Shown in pieces: positions 9,155 to 18,628 of a stretch of 64,000 nt of DNA. Position numbers and translations under genes: made by a program. How positions within the stretch are numbered: position 1 is the stretch's first letter; every line of letters begins with the position of its first letter. The notes beneath the pieces were generated by a model that saw only the letters and a program-made list of their open reading frames with translations, was not told the DNA's origin and did no database searches. The stretch is taken from the NCBI GenBank assembly GCA_963787425.1, contig CAWBCV010000001.1, positions 1,178,001 through 1,242,000 of the forward strand. Reading direction: 5' to 3'. This DNA is from AP-15 sp963787425 (GTDB lineage Bacteria; Pseudomonadota; Alphaproteobacteria; ATCC43930; CGMCC-115725).

Positions 9155-9937
9155 TCAAGTCGTCCAGCGCAGGATCGCGGCGGCGACCTCGTCGGGTTTG
9201 TCGAGTTCCGCCAGATGACCGGCGCCGGGAATCGTGGTGATTTCGCTGCGCCCGGCAATCGCGCCGGCGAAACGGTCGGCGTAGCCGCGCGGCATGATGC
9301 GGTCCTGTTCGCCCCAGATGAGCAGGGTCGGCGCCTCGATCAGCAGCAGCCGTTTTTCGAGCCGCGTATTGCCGAGCGGCCAGAAGGCGCGCGCCGCAGC
9401 TTCGTTGGCGCGCGTCTGCGCGATCGGCCATTCCGGCGAGTTGGCGCCTTCCGGTTCGGTTTTGAGCTGATTCCAGCGCTCGGGGTCTGCGCAGAGCAGC
9501 CCCGGCACGTCCGGCGCCCGCTGCGCCCAAGGGTCGGTCATCGGCTCCTTCTCGTCGAAGAGGCCCCAGGGAGCGATCAGCGCCAGCCGTCGCACCGCAG
9601 CGGGCCAGATCGCCGCCACCTCGGCCGCAAACGAGCCGCCGACCGAGCTGCCGGCCAGATCGGTGCCGTCGAGCCCGGCCTTGAGCAGCAGCTGCCGGAC
9701 CGCCAGCAGCCAGTCGAGATGGCTGTCGAGCACCGTATGGCCGCGCTCGCCACCCGGGAAACCCGGCAGTGACGGCACAATGACCGTACGCTCGTGCGCC
9801 AATGCGTCGAGAAACGGGATCCATCGCGGCAATCCACCAAAGCCGGCGAGAAAGCCGAGCTTTGGCCCCTCCCCTTTCCGCCACACCCGGCACGAAAAAC
9901 CGTTGAGGTCGACAGACAGCTCCTCCGGTTCACTCAC
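9155..9937 (-). CDS. Alpha/beta-fold hydrolase
   Basis: A 260-residue hydrolase. The nucleophile elbow is LAGSSVGGSFAAE (Ser in GxSxGG), the acid is probably the Asp in LLIWGEQDRIMP, and the catalytic His is in PGAGHLAELDKPDEV. The pattern matches meta-cleavage-product and ester hydrolases of the epoxide hydrolase/BphD type. The GTG start is preceded by AGGAGGCG. It sits between two LLM monooxygenase genes on the same strand, so it may hydrolyse a product of their oxygenation, for example a lactone or ester. That link is inference. Confidence 0.88.
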   Translation of the reverse strand: MSEPEELSVDLNGFSCRVWRKGEGPKLGFLAGFGGLPRWIPFLDALAHERTVIVPSLPGFPGGERGHTVLDSHLDWLLAVRQLLLKAGLDGTDLAGSSVGGSFAAEVAAIWPAAVRRLALIAPWGLFDEKEPMTDPWAQRAPDVPGLLCADPERWNQLKTEPEGANSPEWPIAQTRANEAAARAFWPLGNTRLEKRLLLIEAPTLLIWGEQDRIMPRGYADRFAGAIAGRSEITTIPGAGHLAELDKPDEVAAAILRWTT

Positions 9938-9963
9938 AAACGCCTCCTAACCTCACTCGTCGC

Positions 9964-10035
9964 CCCCGCGAAAGGGGGGGCCCAGAGGGCAACCGGCACC
10001 TCGCACCGGGTCACTGGACACCCGCTTTCGCGGGG
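9964..10035. repeat. Intergenic palindromic repeat (11-bp arms, 50-bp spacer)
   Basis: CCCCGCGAAAG at 9964-9974 and CTTTCGCGGGG at 10025-10035 are perfect inverted arms. The spacer between them also looks patterned (ccagagggcaacc, gggtcactgga). It resembles the dispersed intergenic repeats of Rhodospirillales and Bradyrhizobium, which is recognition from memory only. It fills the gap between the hydrolase and LLM genes. Confidence 0.6.
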
Positions 10036-10063
10036 TCGACGAATAAGAGCTGGCACAAGTACG

Positions 10064-11323
10064 TCACTCGGCGGCCATCGCCGATTGCCGGAACGGCGTC
10101 AGTGGCGCCCTCGCATCGCGAGTCATTGGCTGTGGCCACCAGCGGTCCTCCCATTCCGAGAAGATATCGCTCAGCTCGGGCATGACCTTCTCGGCGAACA
10201 GCTTGGTGTTATACATCGCCAGATCCTTGCCCATGTTGCCGAATTGCATCAGCAGCATCAGGTGCCCTACATTGAGATCGGTCGCCACTTTGCGCAATTG
10301 GTCGGCGACCTCGTCCGGCGAGCCGATGATGACGTAGCCTTTCTCGACGATCGCATCCATCTCGCGCGCCAGCGTATCGAACCGGCGCATCCGCGCCACC
10401 TGGGCGACCTGGCCGACGACACCGGCCCGCTGTGTGGCTTCGCTGGTATAGCCGGGCGCGGCGGCGAAACGCGGATCGACGTGCAGGCAGCGGCCGTAGA
10501 AGTATTCGGCAGGTTCCCGGTACAGCCGGTAGGCCTCTTCGCGGGTGTCGGCGACGCCGACGAATTGCAGAAAGCCGGCGCGGTACGGGTTCCGGTCTTT
10601 GCCGAGACGGTCCATCTCTTTCCAGAAGCCGTCCATCGTCGCCTGGCCCGCCAAGTAGCCAAAATACGACAGGTAGGCGTAGACGTGATCGGTCTCGGCG
10701 CACCAGCGCCAAGTCTCGATCGAGCCGCCGCCCGGGATCCAGATCGGCGGATGCGGTTTCTGCACCGGGCGCGGCCAGATGTTGACATAGCGCTGCTGGT
10801 TGAACCGCCCGTTGAACGCGAAGGTGTCCTGCTCGGTCCACGCCCTTAGTACCAGGTCGTGCGCCTCGTAATACCGCTCGCGCAGCATGCTAGGGTTCTG
10901 GCCATACGCAAAGCACGTATCCATTGGCGTCCCAACTGGAAACCCGGCGATCAGCCGCCCGCCCGAGATGCAGTCAATCATCGCGAATTCTTCGGCGACC
11001 CGAGTCGGCGGGTTGTAGAGCGCCAGTGAATTGCCCATCACGCAGAGCGCCGTGTTGACAGTGCGCCGCGCCAAGGCCGAGGCGATCAGGTTGGGCGACG
11101 GCATCAGGCCATAGCCGTTGGAATGGTGCTCGTTGACGCAGACCGCGTCGAAGCCGCATTCGGCGGCGAATTCGAGCTCGTCCATGAAGTCGTTGTACAT
11201 GTGATGCGCGCGCCGCGGGTCGAACAGCGAGGAATGAATGTCGACCCAAACCGAGGGGTGTTTCTCGCGGAAGTCGTCCGGCAATTCGGTATATGGCATC
11301 AGGTGAAACCACATCAACTTCAT
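10064..11323 (-). CDS. LLM-class flavin-dependent oxidoreductase
   Basis: A 419-residue protein starting MKLMWFHLMPYTELP. The family motif FDAVCVNEHHSNGYG is near residue 60, KPHPPIWIPGGGSIET lies mid-protein, and MLLMQFGNMG is near the C-terminus. ATG 11323 is chosen because a GGAG site lies 7-10 bases upstream and the reading frame beyond it is unlike the family. The predicted role is flavin-dependent monooxygenation of a small organic substrate. It is the first gene after the MFS gene on the same strand, about 90 bp away, so import and oxidation may be linked. Confidence 0.92.
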   Translation of the reverse strand: MKLMWFHLMPYTELPDDFREKHPSVWVDIHSSLFDPRRAHHMYNDFMDELEFAAECGFDAVCVNEHHSNGYGLMPSPNLIASALARRTVNTALCVMGNSLALYNPPTRVAEEFAMIDCISGGRLIAGFPVGTPMDTCFAYGQNPSMLRERYYEAHDLVLRAWTEQDTFAFNGRFNQQRYVNIWPRPVQKPHPPIWIPGGGSIETWRWCAETDHVYAYLSYFGYLAGQATMDGFWKEMDRLGKDRNPYRAGFLQFVGVADTREEAYRLYREPAEYFYGRCLHVDPRFAAAPGYTSEATQRAGVVGQVAQVARMRRFDTLAREMDAIVEKGYVIIGSPDEVADQLRKVATDLNVGHLMLLMQFGNMGKDLAMYNTKLFAEKVMPELSDIFSEWEDRWWPQPMTRDARAPLTPFRQSAMAAE

Positions 11324-11415
11324 GTCTCTACTCCTCCGCGGCCCCAATCGCTCCCAGCGCTGCACACTGACTGCCGGCGGCACCCGCGTCAAGGTACAAC
11401 CAAACGCTTGGTAGG

Positions 11416-12810
11416 TTATACACTGATCGCGTCAAGCTCCTTGCGAGCATGTTCGGGGCTGTAAAACCAAATGATGGCCGCCATTACTAGCAAGATGACT
11501 GGGATCAGCAGAAACGCGGCGGCGAACGAACCGGTGGTCTCGCGCAGATAGACCGAGACGAACGGCCACAGCACCGCGCCGATGACGAACGCTACGGCCC
11601 AGGAAAAGCCATTGCCGACGCCGCGAATGCGCGTCGGATACATCTCCGCGGTATAGGCAGTTACCGGCCCCCACACGCCGATAAAGCCCCAACTCCACGC
11701 CATGCCCAAGAGCCACAAGGCGATCTTGTCGTGGGCGAAGATCCAGATCGTCATAAACACCGCGGCCTCGATCAGTAATACGGCAAAGCCGATGCGCCGG
11801 CCGAGCCGGTCGATCATCCAGCCGCCGGCCCAGAAACCGGTCGTCGCGAACAGCGCCCACCAGATGTAAAAGCTGCCGTATTCGGCAGTCGACCAGCCAT
11901 GCTGCTGCGCCAGGAACAACGGCATCCACATGCCGACGGTGCTGTAGGAAACGAGGGCCATGGTCGCGACGAACGTCGCCATTACTGTGCTGCGTCGCAG
12001 GTCGGGCAGAAATAATTGCCGCCAGCTGGGCTGCTCGGTCTTGGCAATCCACTGGCGGTCGTCCTGATCGAGCGCGAAGCCGGCGCCCTGGCGCTTGCGG
12101 ATGCGCTGCTTACGGTCCTGGGTACGTACCCAATAGGGTGATTCCGGACACAACAGCCGGACGTAAACCGCCAGCAGTGCGACCAGCACCGGAAGCAGAT
12201 AAGCCGCGCGCCACCCCCACTCGGTTACGACAAACGTCACCAGAACACCGGCGAGCGCAGCCCCGATCCCCCAAGCCGAGCGGTCGACGCTGAGGACGAG
12301 ACCACGCAGCCGTGCCGGCCAAGTCTCGGCGACCAGCATCGACCCGACCGCCCATTCGCCGTTCAGCGCGAAGCGCACGATGCTGTAAATAAGGACAAAG
12401 CTCCCCCATCCCGGCGACAACGCGACGAGCGGCATCGCCAGCGAAAACACCGCGATGTTGAGCGCCAGGACATTGCGCCGCCCGAACTTGTCGGCGAGCC
12501 ACGGCCACAGGTAAAGCCCGACGATGCTGACGAATAATGCGATCTGCACACCACTGCGGTAGGTGCCAAGATCGATCGCAAACTCTTTCATCAATAGCGG
12601 AGCAACGAGGGCCAAGATCGCTCCATCCATTCCGTCGAACCCCCAGCCAAGCCCGTTGGCCCAGGCGATGTGCCAATGCGTCGGGGTCAACCGGGTATTG
12701 TCGGCGGCGTTTCGATAGTTTCGTGAGCGGAGATGAACTGCCTCGAGGGGACCGAGAGGCGCAGCCGACTGCCCTGGCCCGGCGATCGCGGCGGCATCTT
12801 GCATGCTCAT
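11416..12810 (-). CDS. MFS transporter, aromatic acid/sugar symporter type
   Basis: A 464-residue inner membrane protein with about 12 hydrophobic segments. The MFS loop 2-3 motif appears as LADKFGRRNVLAL and its duplicate in the second half as MIDRLGRRIGFAV. The Asp in GFDGMDGAILALVAP of helix 1 is the position used for proton coupling in the aromatic-acid:H+ symporter subgroup. A GGGAGGG site precedes ATG 12810. It is transcribed towards the LLM monooxygenase gene and diverges from the lyase gene at 12928, which fits uptake of an aromatic or similar acid. The substrate is inferred only by subgroup resemblance. Confidence 0.9.
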   Translation of the reverse strand: MSMQDAAAIAGPGQSAAPLGPLEAVHLRSRNYRNAADNTRLTPTHWHIAWANGLGWGFDGMDGAILALVAPLLMKEFAIDLGTYRSGVQIALFVSIVGLYLWPWLADKFGRRNVLALNIAVFSLAMPLVALSPGWGSFVLIYSIVRFALNGEWAVGSMLVAETWPARLRGLVLSVDRSAWGIGAALAGVLVTFVVTEWGWRAAYLLPVLVALLAVYVRLLCPESPYWVRTQDRKQRIRKRQGAGFALDQDDRQWIAKTEQPSWRQLFLPDLRRSTVMATFVATMALVSYSTVGMWMPLFLAQQHGWSTAEYGSFYIWWALFATTGFWAGGWMIDRLGRRIGFAVLLIEAAVFMTIWIFAHDKIALWLLGMAWSWGFIGVWGPVTAYTAEMYPTRIRGVGNGFSWAVAFVIGAVLWPFVSVYLRETTGSFAAAFLLIPVILLVMAAIIWFYSPEHARKELDAISV

Positions 12811-12927
12811 CTCTTTCCCTCCCCGATCTCGTCTTCGGCAGCGTGACCCTTGGCCAATGGCGGGTCAAGCTACGTGAATGGTCTCCTTCGGGTTAAGATC
12901 GGCCGAGACATCGGAGGGAACCAAGCC

Positions 12928-14425
12928 ATGAGTGACGAACTCCCGACCGCCGCCCGCGTGTCAGATGCGGGCATCCGCGCGCTCTATCGGCTGGAGAACC
13001 GCTGGCAGGCCTGGCTCGCCGTCGAGGCGGCGCTCGCCAAGGCGCAGGAGGAGCTGGGGATCATCCCTACAGGCGCGGCTGATGCGATCGGGCGCGCCGC
13101 GCGGCTCGAACTGCTCGACCGCGCGCGGATCGACGAGGGGTTCGCGCGCACCGGCCACACGATCGTGCCCTTAGTTTGGGAACTGAGCCGCGTCACCGGC
13201 GAACCCCATGGTGGCTGGGTCCACTGGGGTGCCACGACGCAAAACATCACGCAGACCGGCGATTTGCTGGTCCTGCGCCAGGCGCACCGGATCTTTTTCG
13301 GGCTAATCGGCGAGACGCTTTCGGCGATGGCCGATCTGGCAGACTGCGGCGCCGATATGCCGATAGCCGGGCGCACGCACGGCCAGCACGCGTTGCCGGC
13401 CACCTTCGGCTACAAGCCGGCGGTATGGATCGACGAGATGATCCGGCATGTTGAACGGCTGCGGCAGGCAGCGCCCCGCCTGTTTGTGGCAATGCTCGGC
13501 GGCGGCGCCGGCACCTTTGCCTCGCTCGGCGCTCAAGGCCCGGCGGTGCAGGCCGGCATGGGTAAGCATCTCGGCATGGAGCCGATGCGGGTGCCGTCGC
13601 GCACGATCGGCGATCATCTCGCCGAGAACATCTGCCTGTTCGGGCTCCTTGCCGCGACCTGCAGCAAAATTGCGCGGGAGATCTACACCTTGATGAAGAC
13701 CGAATTCGGCGAGGTCGAGGAGCCGGTGCCGCCCGGCACGGTCGGCAGCTCGACGATGCCGCAGAAGCGCAACCCTAAGCTCTGCCAGGACATCATCGCC
13801 GCCGCGGCCGAGGTGCGCGCCAGCGTGCCCTTGGCGCTGGAAGCAATGCAGACCGAGCACGAGGCCGACCGCACGACGAGCCTCATCATGGACGCCGCCG
13901 AGGCGCGCGCCTCGATCGCGCTTGGGCGACGCATTGAGCCGTCTCGTCGAGGTCTTGCGGGGCCTGCGCCTCGACCCCGGGCGCATGCGGCGCAACCTCG
14001 ATCTCGGCGGCGGCCTCATCATGGCCGAAGCCGTCATGCTCGATCTCGGCGCCCAAATCGGCCGCCAACACGCCCACGACGTCGTCTATGACGCCGCGCA
14101 GTCGGCCTTTGTCGAAGGCCGGTCCTTCGCCGAGCTATTGGCCGCCGATCCGCGCGTGACCGCGCATCTGGATGCAAAGCAGATCGCCGACTTGCTCGAC
14201 CCGACCGCCTATACCGGCCTGTGCGCCGAAATGGCGCGCGACGCCGCGCCCGCGCCCGCGCCACCGCCGCCGAGATCGGCCGAGGTGGTGCCGTTATCGC
14301 TTAGGCACCCCCTTGTCCCCCTTGTCCCAAATCTGACACAGCTGCCCGCGAGGAACGCGATTTGCGGTCAGATTGTTCTGAATAGTAGCTCGACGATTTA
14401 CCAACGTGCGAAACACGGGAGATGA
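12928..14425 (+). pseudogene. Fumarase/aspartase-superfamily lyase, PcaB (carboxymuconate cycloisomerase)-like, frameshifted
   Basis: From ATG 12928 (CGGAGGG site) the protein shows the superfamily motifs GGWVHWGATTQNITQTG, GRTHGQHALPATFGYK and the signature loop GSSTMPQKRNP. It matches adenylosuccinate lyase and 3-carboxy-cis,cis-muconate cycloisomerase relatives. At 13924-13926 one extra G in a GGG run shifts the frame; deleting it gives SIALGDALSRLVEVLRGL, and the C-terminal domain then continues to 14425. The corrected protein is near 498 residues, about 50 longer than usual, with a Pro-Ala-rich tail. A shifted ribosome would lose the last ~170 residues. Sequencing error or recent inactivation is possible. 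Confidence 0.82.
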
Positions 14426-14427
14426 CT

Positions 14428-14874
14428 ATGATCCGAAAATTGATCCTTGGCACGGCTTCGGTATTGGCATTGGGGATCGGCGGCGCCGCTCTGGATTTTT
14501 CGGCGGACGCTGATAGCGTTTCGAATGCGGTAGGGAACATGCCCTCGGCGCCCGGAACTTCTCAGCATTGGCTGAATGCCACGAATCCGTCGAAAGACGA
14601 CATTCGGTGGGCACAAGTAGAGCTTCACATGATCGGGCTCTACAATGGCTCGCTCGACGGCGTCGTAGGCCCGGAGACAAAGCGGGCGCTTTTGGGGTTC
14701 CAAGAGAGCAACGATCTTGCGCGGACGGCAACGCTTGATCAACAGACGGCGGACGCGTTAATCGGCAACAGCGGCGTGGGCTCGGGATCGAGCATGCCGA
14801 AGGGTGCAGGAGCTGGATCCCTGACAAATTCCGCCGGCACGAGCGATTTCGCCAGCCGCACGGAGCACAAATAG
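14428..14874 (+). CDS. Exported peptidoglycan-binding-domain protein
   Basis: A 148-residue protein with an N-terminal signal-like segment (KLILGTASVLALGIGGAAL). A single PG_binding_1-like domain follows at about residues 55-115, with the typical pattern VELHMIGLYNGSLDGVVGPETKRALLGFQ. The tail is Gly/Ser rich. It should sit in the periplasm and bind peptidoglycan; no catalytic domain is visible. GGGAG lies 6 bases before ATG 14428, whereas the ATG at 14422 abuts it, so the downstream start is chosen. The latter would overlap the preceding stop. Confidence 0.82.
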   Translation: MIRKLILGTASVLALGIGGAALDFSADADSVSNAVGNMPSAPGTSQHWLNATNPSKDDIRWAQVELHMIGLYNGSLDGVVGPETKRALLGFQESNDLARTATLDQQTADALIGNSGVGSGSSMPKGAGAGSLTNSAGTSDFASRTEHK

Positions 14875-14936
14875 ATCCAGGCGCCCAAACGGCTTTGCGC
14901 CAATCAGCGGGGGGAAAGTAATCATGGGAGAGAACC

Positions 14937-15119
14937 ATGAAAACGCCCCTGAAATATCGGGAAGATGCAAAGCGCTGTCGTGAACTTCTCGATCGTCCGG
15001 TTGAACCGGAACTGAGAATTCAGCTGCGCTTATGGGCTGCCGAATTAGACGACATGGCGAACGCGATTGAGTGCGGAGATGAAGAGTCGGCCCGGAAGGA
15101 ATTTGCGCGACCATTGTAA
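14937..15119 (+). CDS. Small charged hypothetical protein, 60 residues
   Basis: I do not recognise a named domain. The protein is strongly charged and predicted helical, with the opening KYREDAKRCRELLDRP. Many short proteins of rhizobia have a similar YRxxAxxCRxLA-type N-terminal helix, a resemblance noted from memory. An AGAGAACC stretch precedes the ATG. It stands alone between two plus-strand genes. Coding status is likely but not proven. Confidence 0.6.
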   Translation: MKTPLKYREDAKRCRELLDRPVEPELRIQLRLWAAELDDMANAIECGDEESARKEFARPL

Positions 15120-15223
15120 GAGCTACCACACTCGATAATAAGCCGAGCCAGAGGGTCGACGCCTACCCCTTCGTTTTGCCGGAAGCAGCCCATAGCTCGT
15201 CAAAAACAAGGACCGTATCCAAT

Positions 15224-15856
15224 ATGGCCGAGCCGCAAACCGTCGCCGTCTACACCGACTACAAGAGCCCCTACGCCTATTTGGCTAAGGACCTCGTTTA
15301 TGAATTGGAACGGGAGCTTCCGGTGCGCATCGATTGGCTGCCATATAGGCTCGACATCCCTAGTCTTCTCGGCTCAGCCAGGCTCGACGATAATGGTCGC
15401 GTCATCGAGGAACAGCGCAACGCCCATCAATGGCGCCGAGTGCGCTACAGCTACATGGACTGCCGCCGGCAAGCCCGCAAACGGGGTCTCGTCATCCGCG
15501 GCCCGCAGAAGATCTGGGATTCGACCCTCGCCCTATGCGGCATGCTGTACGCGAAGCGCCAGGGAGACACAGTCTTCCGCGGCTATCACGACGCGATCTT
15601 CGAGCGCTTCTGGAAGCGCGAACTCGACATCGAGGATGCCGGCGTGATCGGCGGGGTATTGATGGAAGCCGGCGCCGATCCGGCGGAGTTCCCGGATTAT
15701 TCAGCGGGTCCGGGGCGTGCGGAGCTGGACGGCATCTGCCATGCCGCCGAGGCGATCGGCGTGTTCGGCGTGCCAACCTTCGTGCTTGTCGGCGAAATAT
15801 TCTGGGGCCGCGAGCACCTGCCCGACATCCGCGAGATGCTCGGCGTCATGACTTAA
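15224..15856 (+). CDS. DsbA-family / 2-hydroxychromene-2-carboxylate isomerase-like thioredoxin-fold protein
   Basis: A 210-residue protein with the DsbA/GST-kappa fold. It starts with VAVYTDYKSPYAYLAKD, where isomerases of this family have a Ser-Pro-Tyr rather than the CxxC of oxidoreductases. It ends with IGVFGVPTFVLVGEIFWGREHLPDIRE, the cis-Pro and the conserved FWGxxxL tail of HCCA isomerases. Members isomerise glutathione-dependent intermediates of naphthalene-type degradation or act as unknown GST-kappa enzymes. ATG 15224 is preferred over a TTG 48 bases upstream because homology begins there. Confidence 0.87.
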   Translation: MAEPQTVAVYTDYKSPYAYLAKDLVYELERELPVRIDWLPYRLDIPSLLGSARLDDNGRVIEEQRNAHQWRRVRYSYMDCRRQARKRGLVIRGPQKIWDSTLALCGMLYAKRQGDTVFRGYHDAIFERFWKRELDIEDAGVIGGVLMEAGADPAEFPDYSAGPGRAELDGICHAAEAIGVFGVPTFVLVGEIFWGREHLPDIREMLGVMT

Positions 15857-15869
15857 CTGGCGCTCCCGC

Positions 15870-16049
15870 TTACGGGGTCCGCTCGGAACGGCAGAGATAA
15901 ACGATAGCGATAGCGATAACGAGCAGTATAAACGCCTGAGCTCCGACCTCCGGCACTGCAAAACTCATGATCAGGCAAAATATGCCGTATCCGCCGAGGA
16001 TTGCCGAAAGTAACCGTAATGCCAGCCGCGACAGCATGAAGCCCAGCAT
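15870..16049 (-). CDS. Small membrane protein, 59 residues
   Basis: The short protein starts MLGFMLSRLALRLLS and is mostly two hydrophobic helices (about residues 8-28 and 35-53) ending in a short basic tail (CRSERTP). I recognise no family. The ATG at 16049 is interlocked with the stop of the neighbouring upstream membrane protein gene (TGATG, one base shared), so translation is probably coupled. The region is otherwise non-coding on both strands, which supports a genuine pair. Confidence 0.6.
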   Translation of the reverse strand: MLGFMLSRLALRLLSAILGGYGIFCLIMSFAVPEVGAQAFILLVIAIAIVYLCRSERTP

Positions 16050-16285
16050 CAACAGCCGCCTTCCCGGTAACCGGAGCGGGCAGCCGTCGCAAAGGCGACG
16101 AAGAAGCGAGCGCGCATCTCCATGCTGGTGCGAATGACGAGCAGTCCGACCGCAGCATCCAGCGCCAGAGACAACAGCAGCGGCGCGGTGATCAGGCCAA
16201 ATGCCGTGATCAACGCCTCGACCACGAGGAACCACCCGAAAAAGCGCCAGAGCCGCCGCAACCGCCCTCTCCTCAGCCGAACCAT
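16049..16285 (-). CDS. Small membrane protein, 78 residues
   Basis: A short basic N-terminus (MVRLRRGRLRRLWR) is followed by a long hydrophobic stretch (about residues 15-50) that could form one or two transmembrane helices. No family is recognised. The stop overlaps the start of the next small membrane gene by one base, suggesting a coupled pair that acts together in the membrane. The codon bias is typical for the region. Confidence 0.6.
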   Translation of the reverse strand: MVRLRRGRLRRLWRFFGWFLVVEALITAFGLITAPLLLSLALDAAVGLLVIRTSMEMRARFFVAFATAARSGYREGGC

Positions 16286-16416
16286 TAAATTCTAATTAAA
16301 TTCGGCGTGCCTTTCCCTGAAATTGATAGTTAAGTCGGTCGAGGGAGAGCGAAAAGTTCGGCTGAGCTGTTCGCAGGGCCGAGAGCAACAAGCTTTCGGT
16401 CGCTGCCGCCCCGGCG

Positions 16417-17784
16417 TTAGTCGGAACTTTCGGCCGTCTTTCGCTCGGCTGACATCATTTCGGGCGGCGGGCCGAAGGGCAGCGTGTCGGGTGCGACCCG
16501 GACTTCGGTGGTGAATTTGAACGGAAAGGGGCCGCGGCTCGCGAAAGTCAACTCGACAAAATAAGCGACCCAACCGTGCGCGGGCGCCGGTACTCTCGCC
16601 CTGAAGGTTCCGTCGCCATCGGGTTCCAAGATCGAGCGTCGGTAGGCCGGCCCGATCGCCTCCAGGCGGAAGTCACGGGCCTGGGGGTTTGTCGCCTGCC
16701 ACAGCACTGTGGCGAGCGGGCGCTCGGCAGTGTCTACCTCGATCACCCCATCAGGCGCGAAGCTCCACGAAAACTTCGGGCGGGGTTGGTCCGCGACGAT
16801 GGCATGGTAAAACGCCAGCACGCTTTCTCGCGCGTCGCTGCCTTTCAGCGAGTGATCGGTATTGGGCACGTAACGAAGGTATTTCTCGCCGATCAGCGCG
16901 TCGAAATAAAACCTCGAAGAGTCGGGTAAGAAATATTGGTCGCCCGCAGAATTGGCCACGAATTTAGGCAGGCTGAGCCGGTCGCGATAGGCAAACGGGT
17001 CTTCTATCTTCAGGAGAGACGTCAGCTCCGCAGTGCCGGCCCAGCGTATGATGCCGGAGGCCTGATAGGCTGCAATGGCCGGCGCCCAGAATCCGTAAGC
17101 ACGATAGTGGTGCTCGAACGAGGCCTCAATGTTCAGCAGGTCGATGACCACCGGAATGACCGCAGCGACGCGCCGGTCGATTGCCGCGGCGGTCCATGCC
17201 GTCCAGCCGCGCTTCGACGCTCCCGCGAGGACAAAATTGCCGATTTCGACCCCGCCGCCTGCGGGGCTGCGGCAGAAGGCGGTAATCGCGTCCATTGCGC
17301 GCACGACGCTCTTCGTCATTGGCAGCCGCAAAGGCCAACTCTCATCGCGGGTCCGCAGGTACTTGTCCCAGCTATAAGCGATGATGCTGTCCTCGGCGCG
17401 TGGATCGGTCTCTCCCGCGAAGGTCAACGGCTGATTTGGCACCATGCGCAGCTCGGCGGTGACCGATCTGGTCATCGTTGCCGCAATGGCCAGCAGAGGG
17501 TTCGGCTGGTCTGGCGCCGGCTTGTCGTTCGAGCCGCCGGCGATGACCAGCAATGCCGTATCGTTTGCGATCTCGTCGGGCAGAACGAGCCTCAACTGGT
17601 GCTGCCAGCGCGGCCGGTCCACCTCGCTCCCATTACGCCAGCACTGCGAGACCAGTTCGACAAGGTGGGTGGTGTTGCCGTCGCCCGGCAGCGCTGTGAT
17701 CGCGTTCCACCGATAGCTCGGATCCGGCAATGCGATATAGCGTTCGAGCGGCGTCAAGCCGGCACAGGGAGGTGCTGAAACCAT
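16417..17784 (-). CDS. PhoPQ-activated pathogenicity-related (PqaA-type) protein
   Basis: A 455-residue alpha/beta-hydrolase-like protein. The opening TPLERYIALPDPSYRWN and the segment FVLAGASKRGWTAWTAAAIDRRV (Ser nucleophile elbow GASKRG) are those of the PqaA family. Known members are PhoP-regulated factors linked to peptide resistance in enterics; the biochemical role is not settled. I see no convincing ribosome site or signal peptide at ATG 17784, whereas relatives are usually exported, so the N-terminus may be shortened or start elsewhere. The SDR gene lies 57 bp upstream on the same strand. Confidence 0.83.
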   Translation of the reverse strand: MVSAPPCAGLTPLERYIALPDPSYRWNAITALPGDGNTTHLVELVSQCWRNGSEVDRPRWQHQLRLVLPDEIANDTALLVIAGGSNDKPAPDQPNPLLAIAATMTRSVTAELRMVPNQPLTFAGETDPRAEDSIIAYSWDKYLRTRDESWPLRLPMTKSVVRAMDAITAFCRSPAGGGVEIGNFVLAGASKRGWTAWTAAAIDRRVAAVIPVVIDLLNIEASFEHHYRAYGFWAPAIAAYQASGIIRWAGTAELTSLLKIEDPFAYRDRLSLPKFVANSAGDQYFLPDSSRFYFDALIGEKYLRYVPNTDHSLKGSDARESVLAFYHAIVADQPRPKFSWSFAPDGVIEVDTAERPLATVLWQATNPQARDFRLEAIGPAYRRSILEPDGDGTFRARVPAPAHGWVAYFVELTFASRGPFPFKFTTEVRVAPDTLPFGPPPEMMSAERKTAESSD

Positions 17785-17841
17785 GACGCCGCTAACGCAG
17801 CTCGACGGAAGAAGTTCTTGGGCGACGCGCCCGGACCAAAT

Positions 17842-18599
17842 TCAACCGAAGTAGGAGCCGCCGTTTACATGCAAGGTCTGGCCGGTAACAAACCCGGCGT
17901 CGTCGGAGGCCAGAAAAACGGCCGCGCGTGCGATTTCCTCGGAAGGGCCATGCGCCCGAGCGGAATCGCCCGCGCCGCCTCGGCGAGCTCCGCCTCACTG
18001 CTTCCGTAGCGCGGCTGGGCGGTGTCGGTCAGTCCGGGCGCGATGGCATTGACCCTGATCCGGTACGGGGCCAGCTCCAACGCTATCGCCCGCGTCATCG
18101 ACAACACGCCGCCCTTGCTGGCGACGTAATGCACGCCGCGGGGCGAGCTGCGGAATGCCGCGCCCGAGGTCAGATCGATGACGACACCGGGCCGTCCAGC
18201 CCCAACCATCGCTCTGGCGACAGTCTGCGCGCAGAAGCACGCGCCCTTCAGATTGACGTCGAGCACGTAATCCCAATCGCTCTCCGTCATCTCCAGGAAC
18301 GGGACGCGCGGGAACACTCCGGCATTGTTGATCAGCACGTCGATGGGCCCGAGCCCCTGCTCGACGGCGGCCACCATCGTGCGTGACTGCTCGATATCCG
18401 CGACGTCCGCCTTGACCGTCAGCGCACGCCTTCCGGTATTGCGCAAGTGATCGGCGACGCCCTCCGCAGCACGCTCGTCATCCAGCCAGTTGATCGCGAC
18501 GTCGGCACCCGCGGCGGCAAATTCGATCGCCATCGCGCGGCCGATCCCCTGCTGCGCCCCCGTGACCAAGACTACCTTGCCGGCGCATTGCATGTTCAA
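17842..18599 (-). pseudogene. Short-chain dehydrogenase/reductase with a C-terminal frameshift
   Basis: The first 220 residues are a good classical SDR: TGAQQGIGR cofactor motif, NNAG, catalytic YVASKGG and NAIAPGLTDT. Near 17945 one base appears to be missing. In the next frame the expected tail continues as SEEIARAAVFLASDDAGF, then VTGQTLHVNGGSYFG and a stop at 17842. Without correction the protein ends in an unrelated tail at 17865. Either sequencing error or recent damage explains this. The start has two possible ATGs, 18599 and 18593. Confidence 0.82.
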
Positions 18600-18628
18600 A
18601 TCTCCCGGGCGGCAGGCGGGCGCTATGC

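Noticed and set aside
13303..14037. 244-residue minus-strand frame opposite the lyase gene
   Set aside because: It is a shadow of the lyase reading frame in high-GC DNA with no domain.
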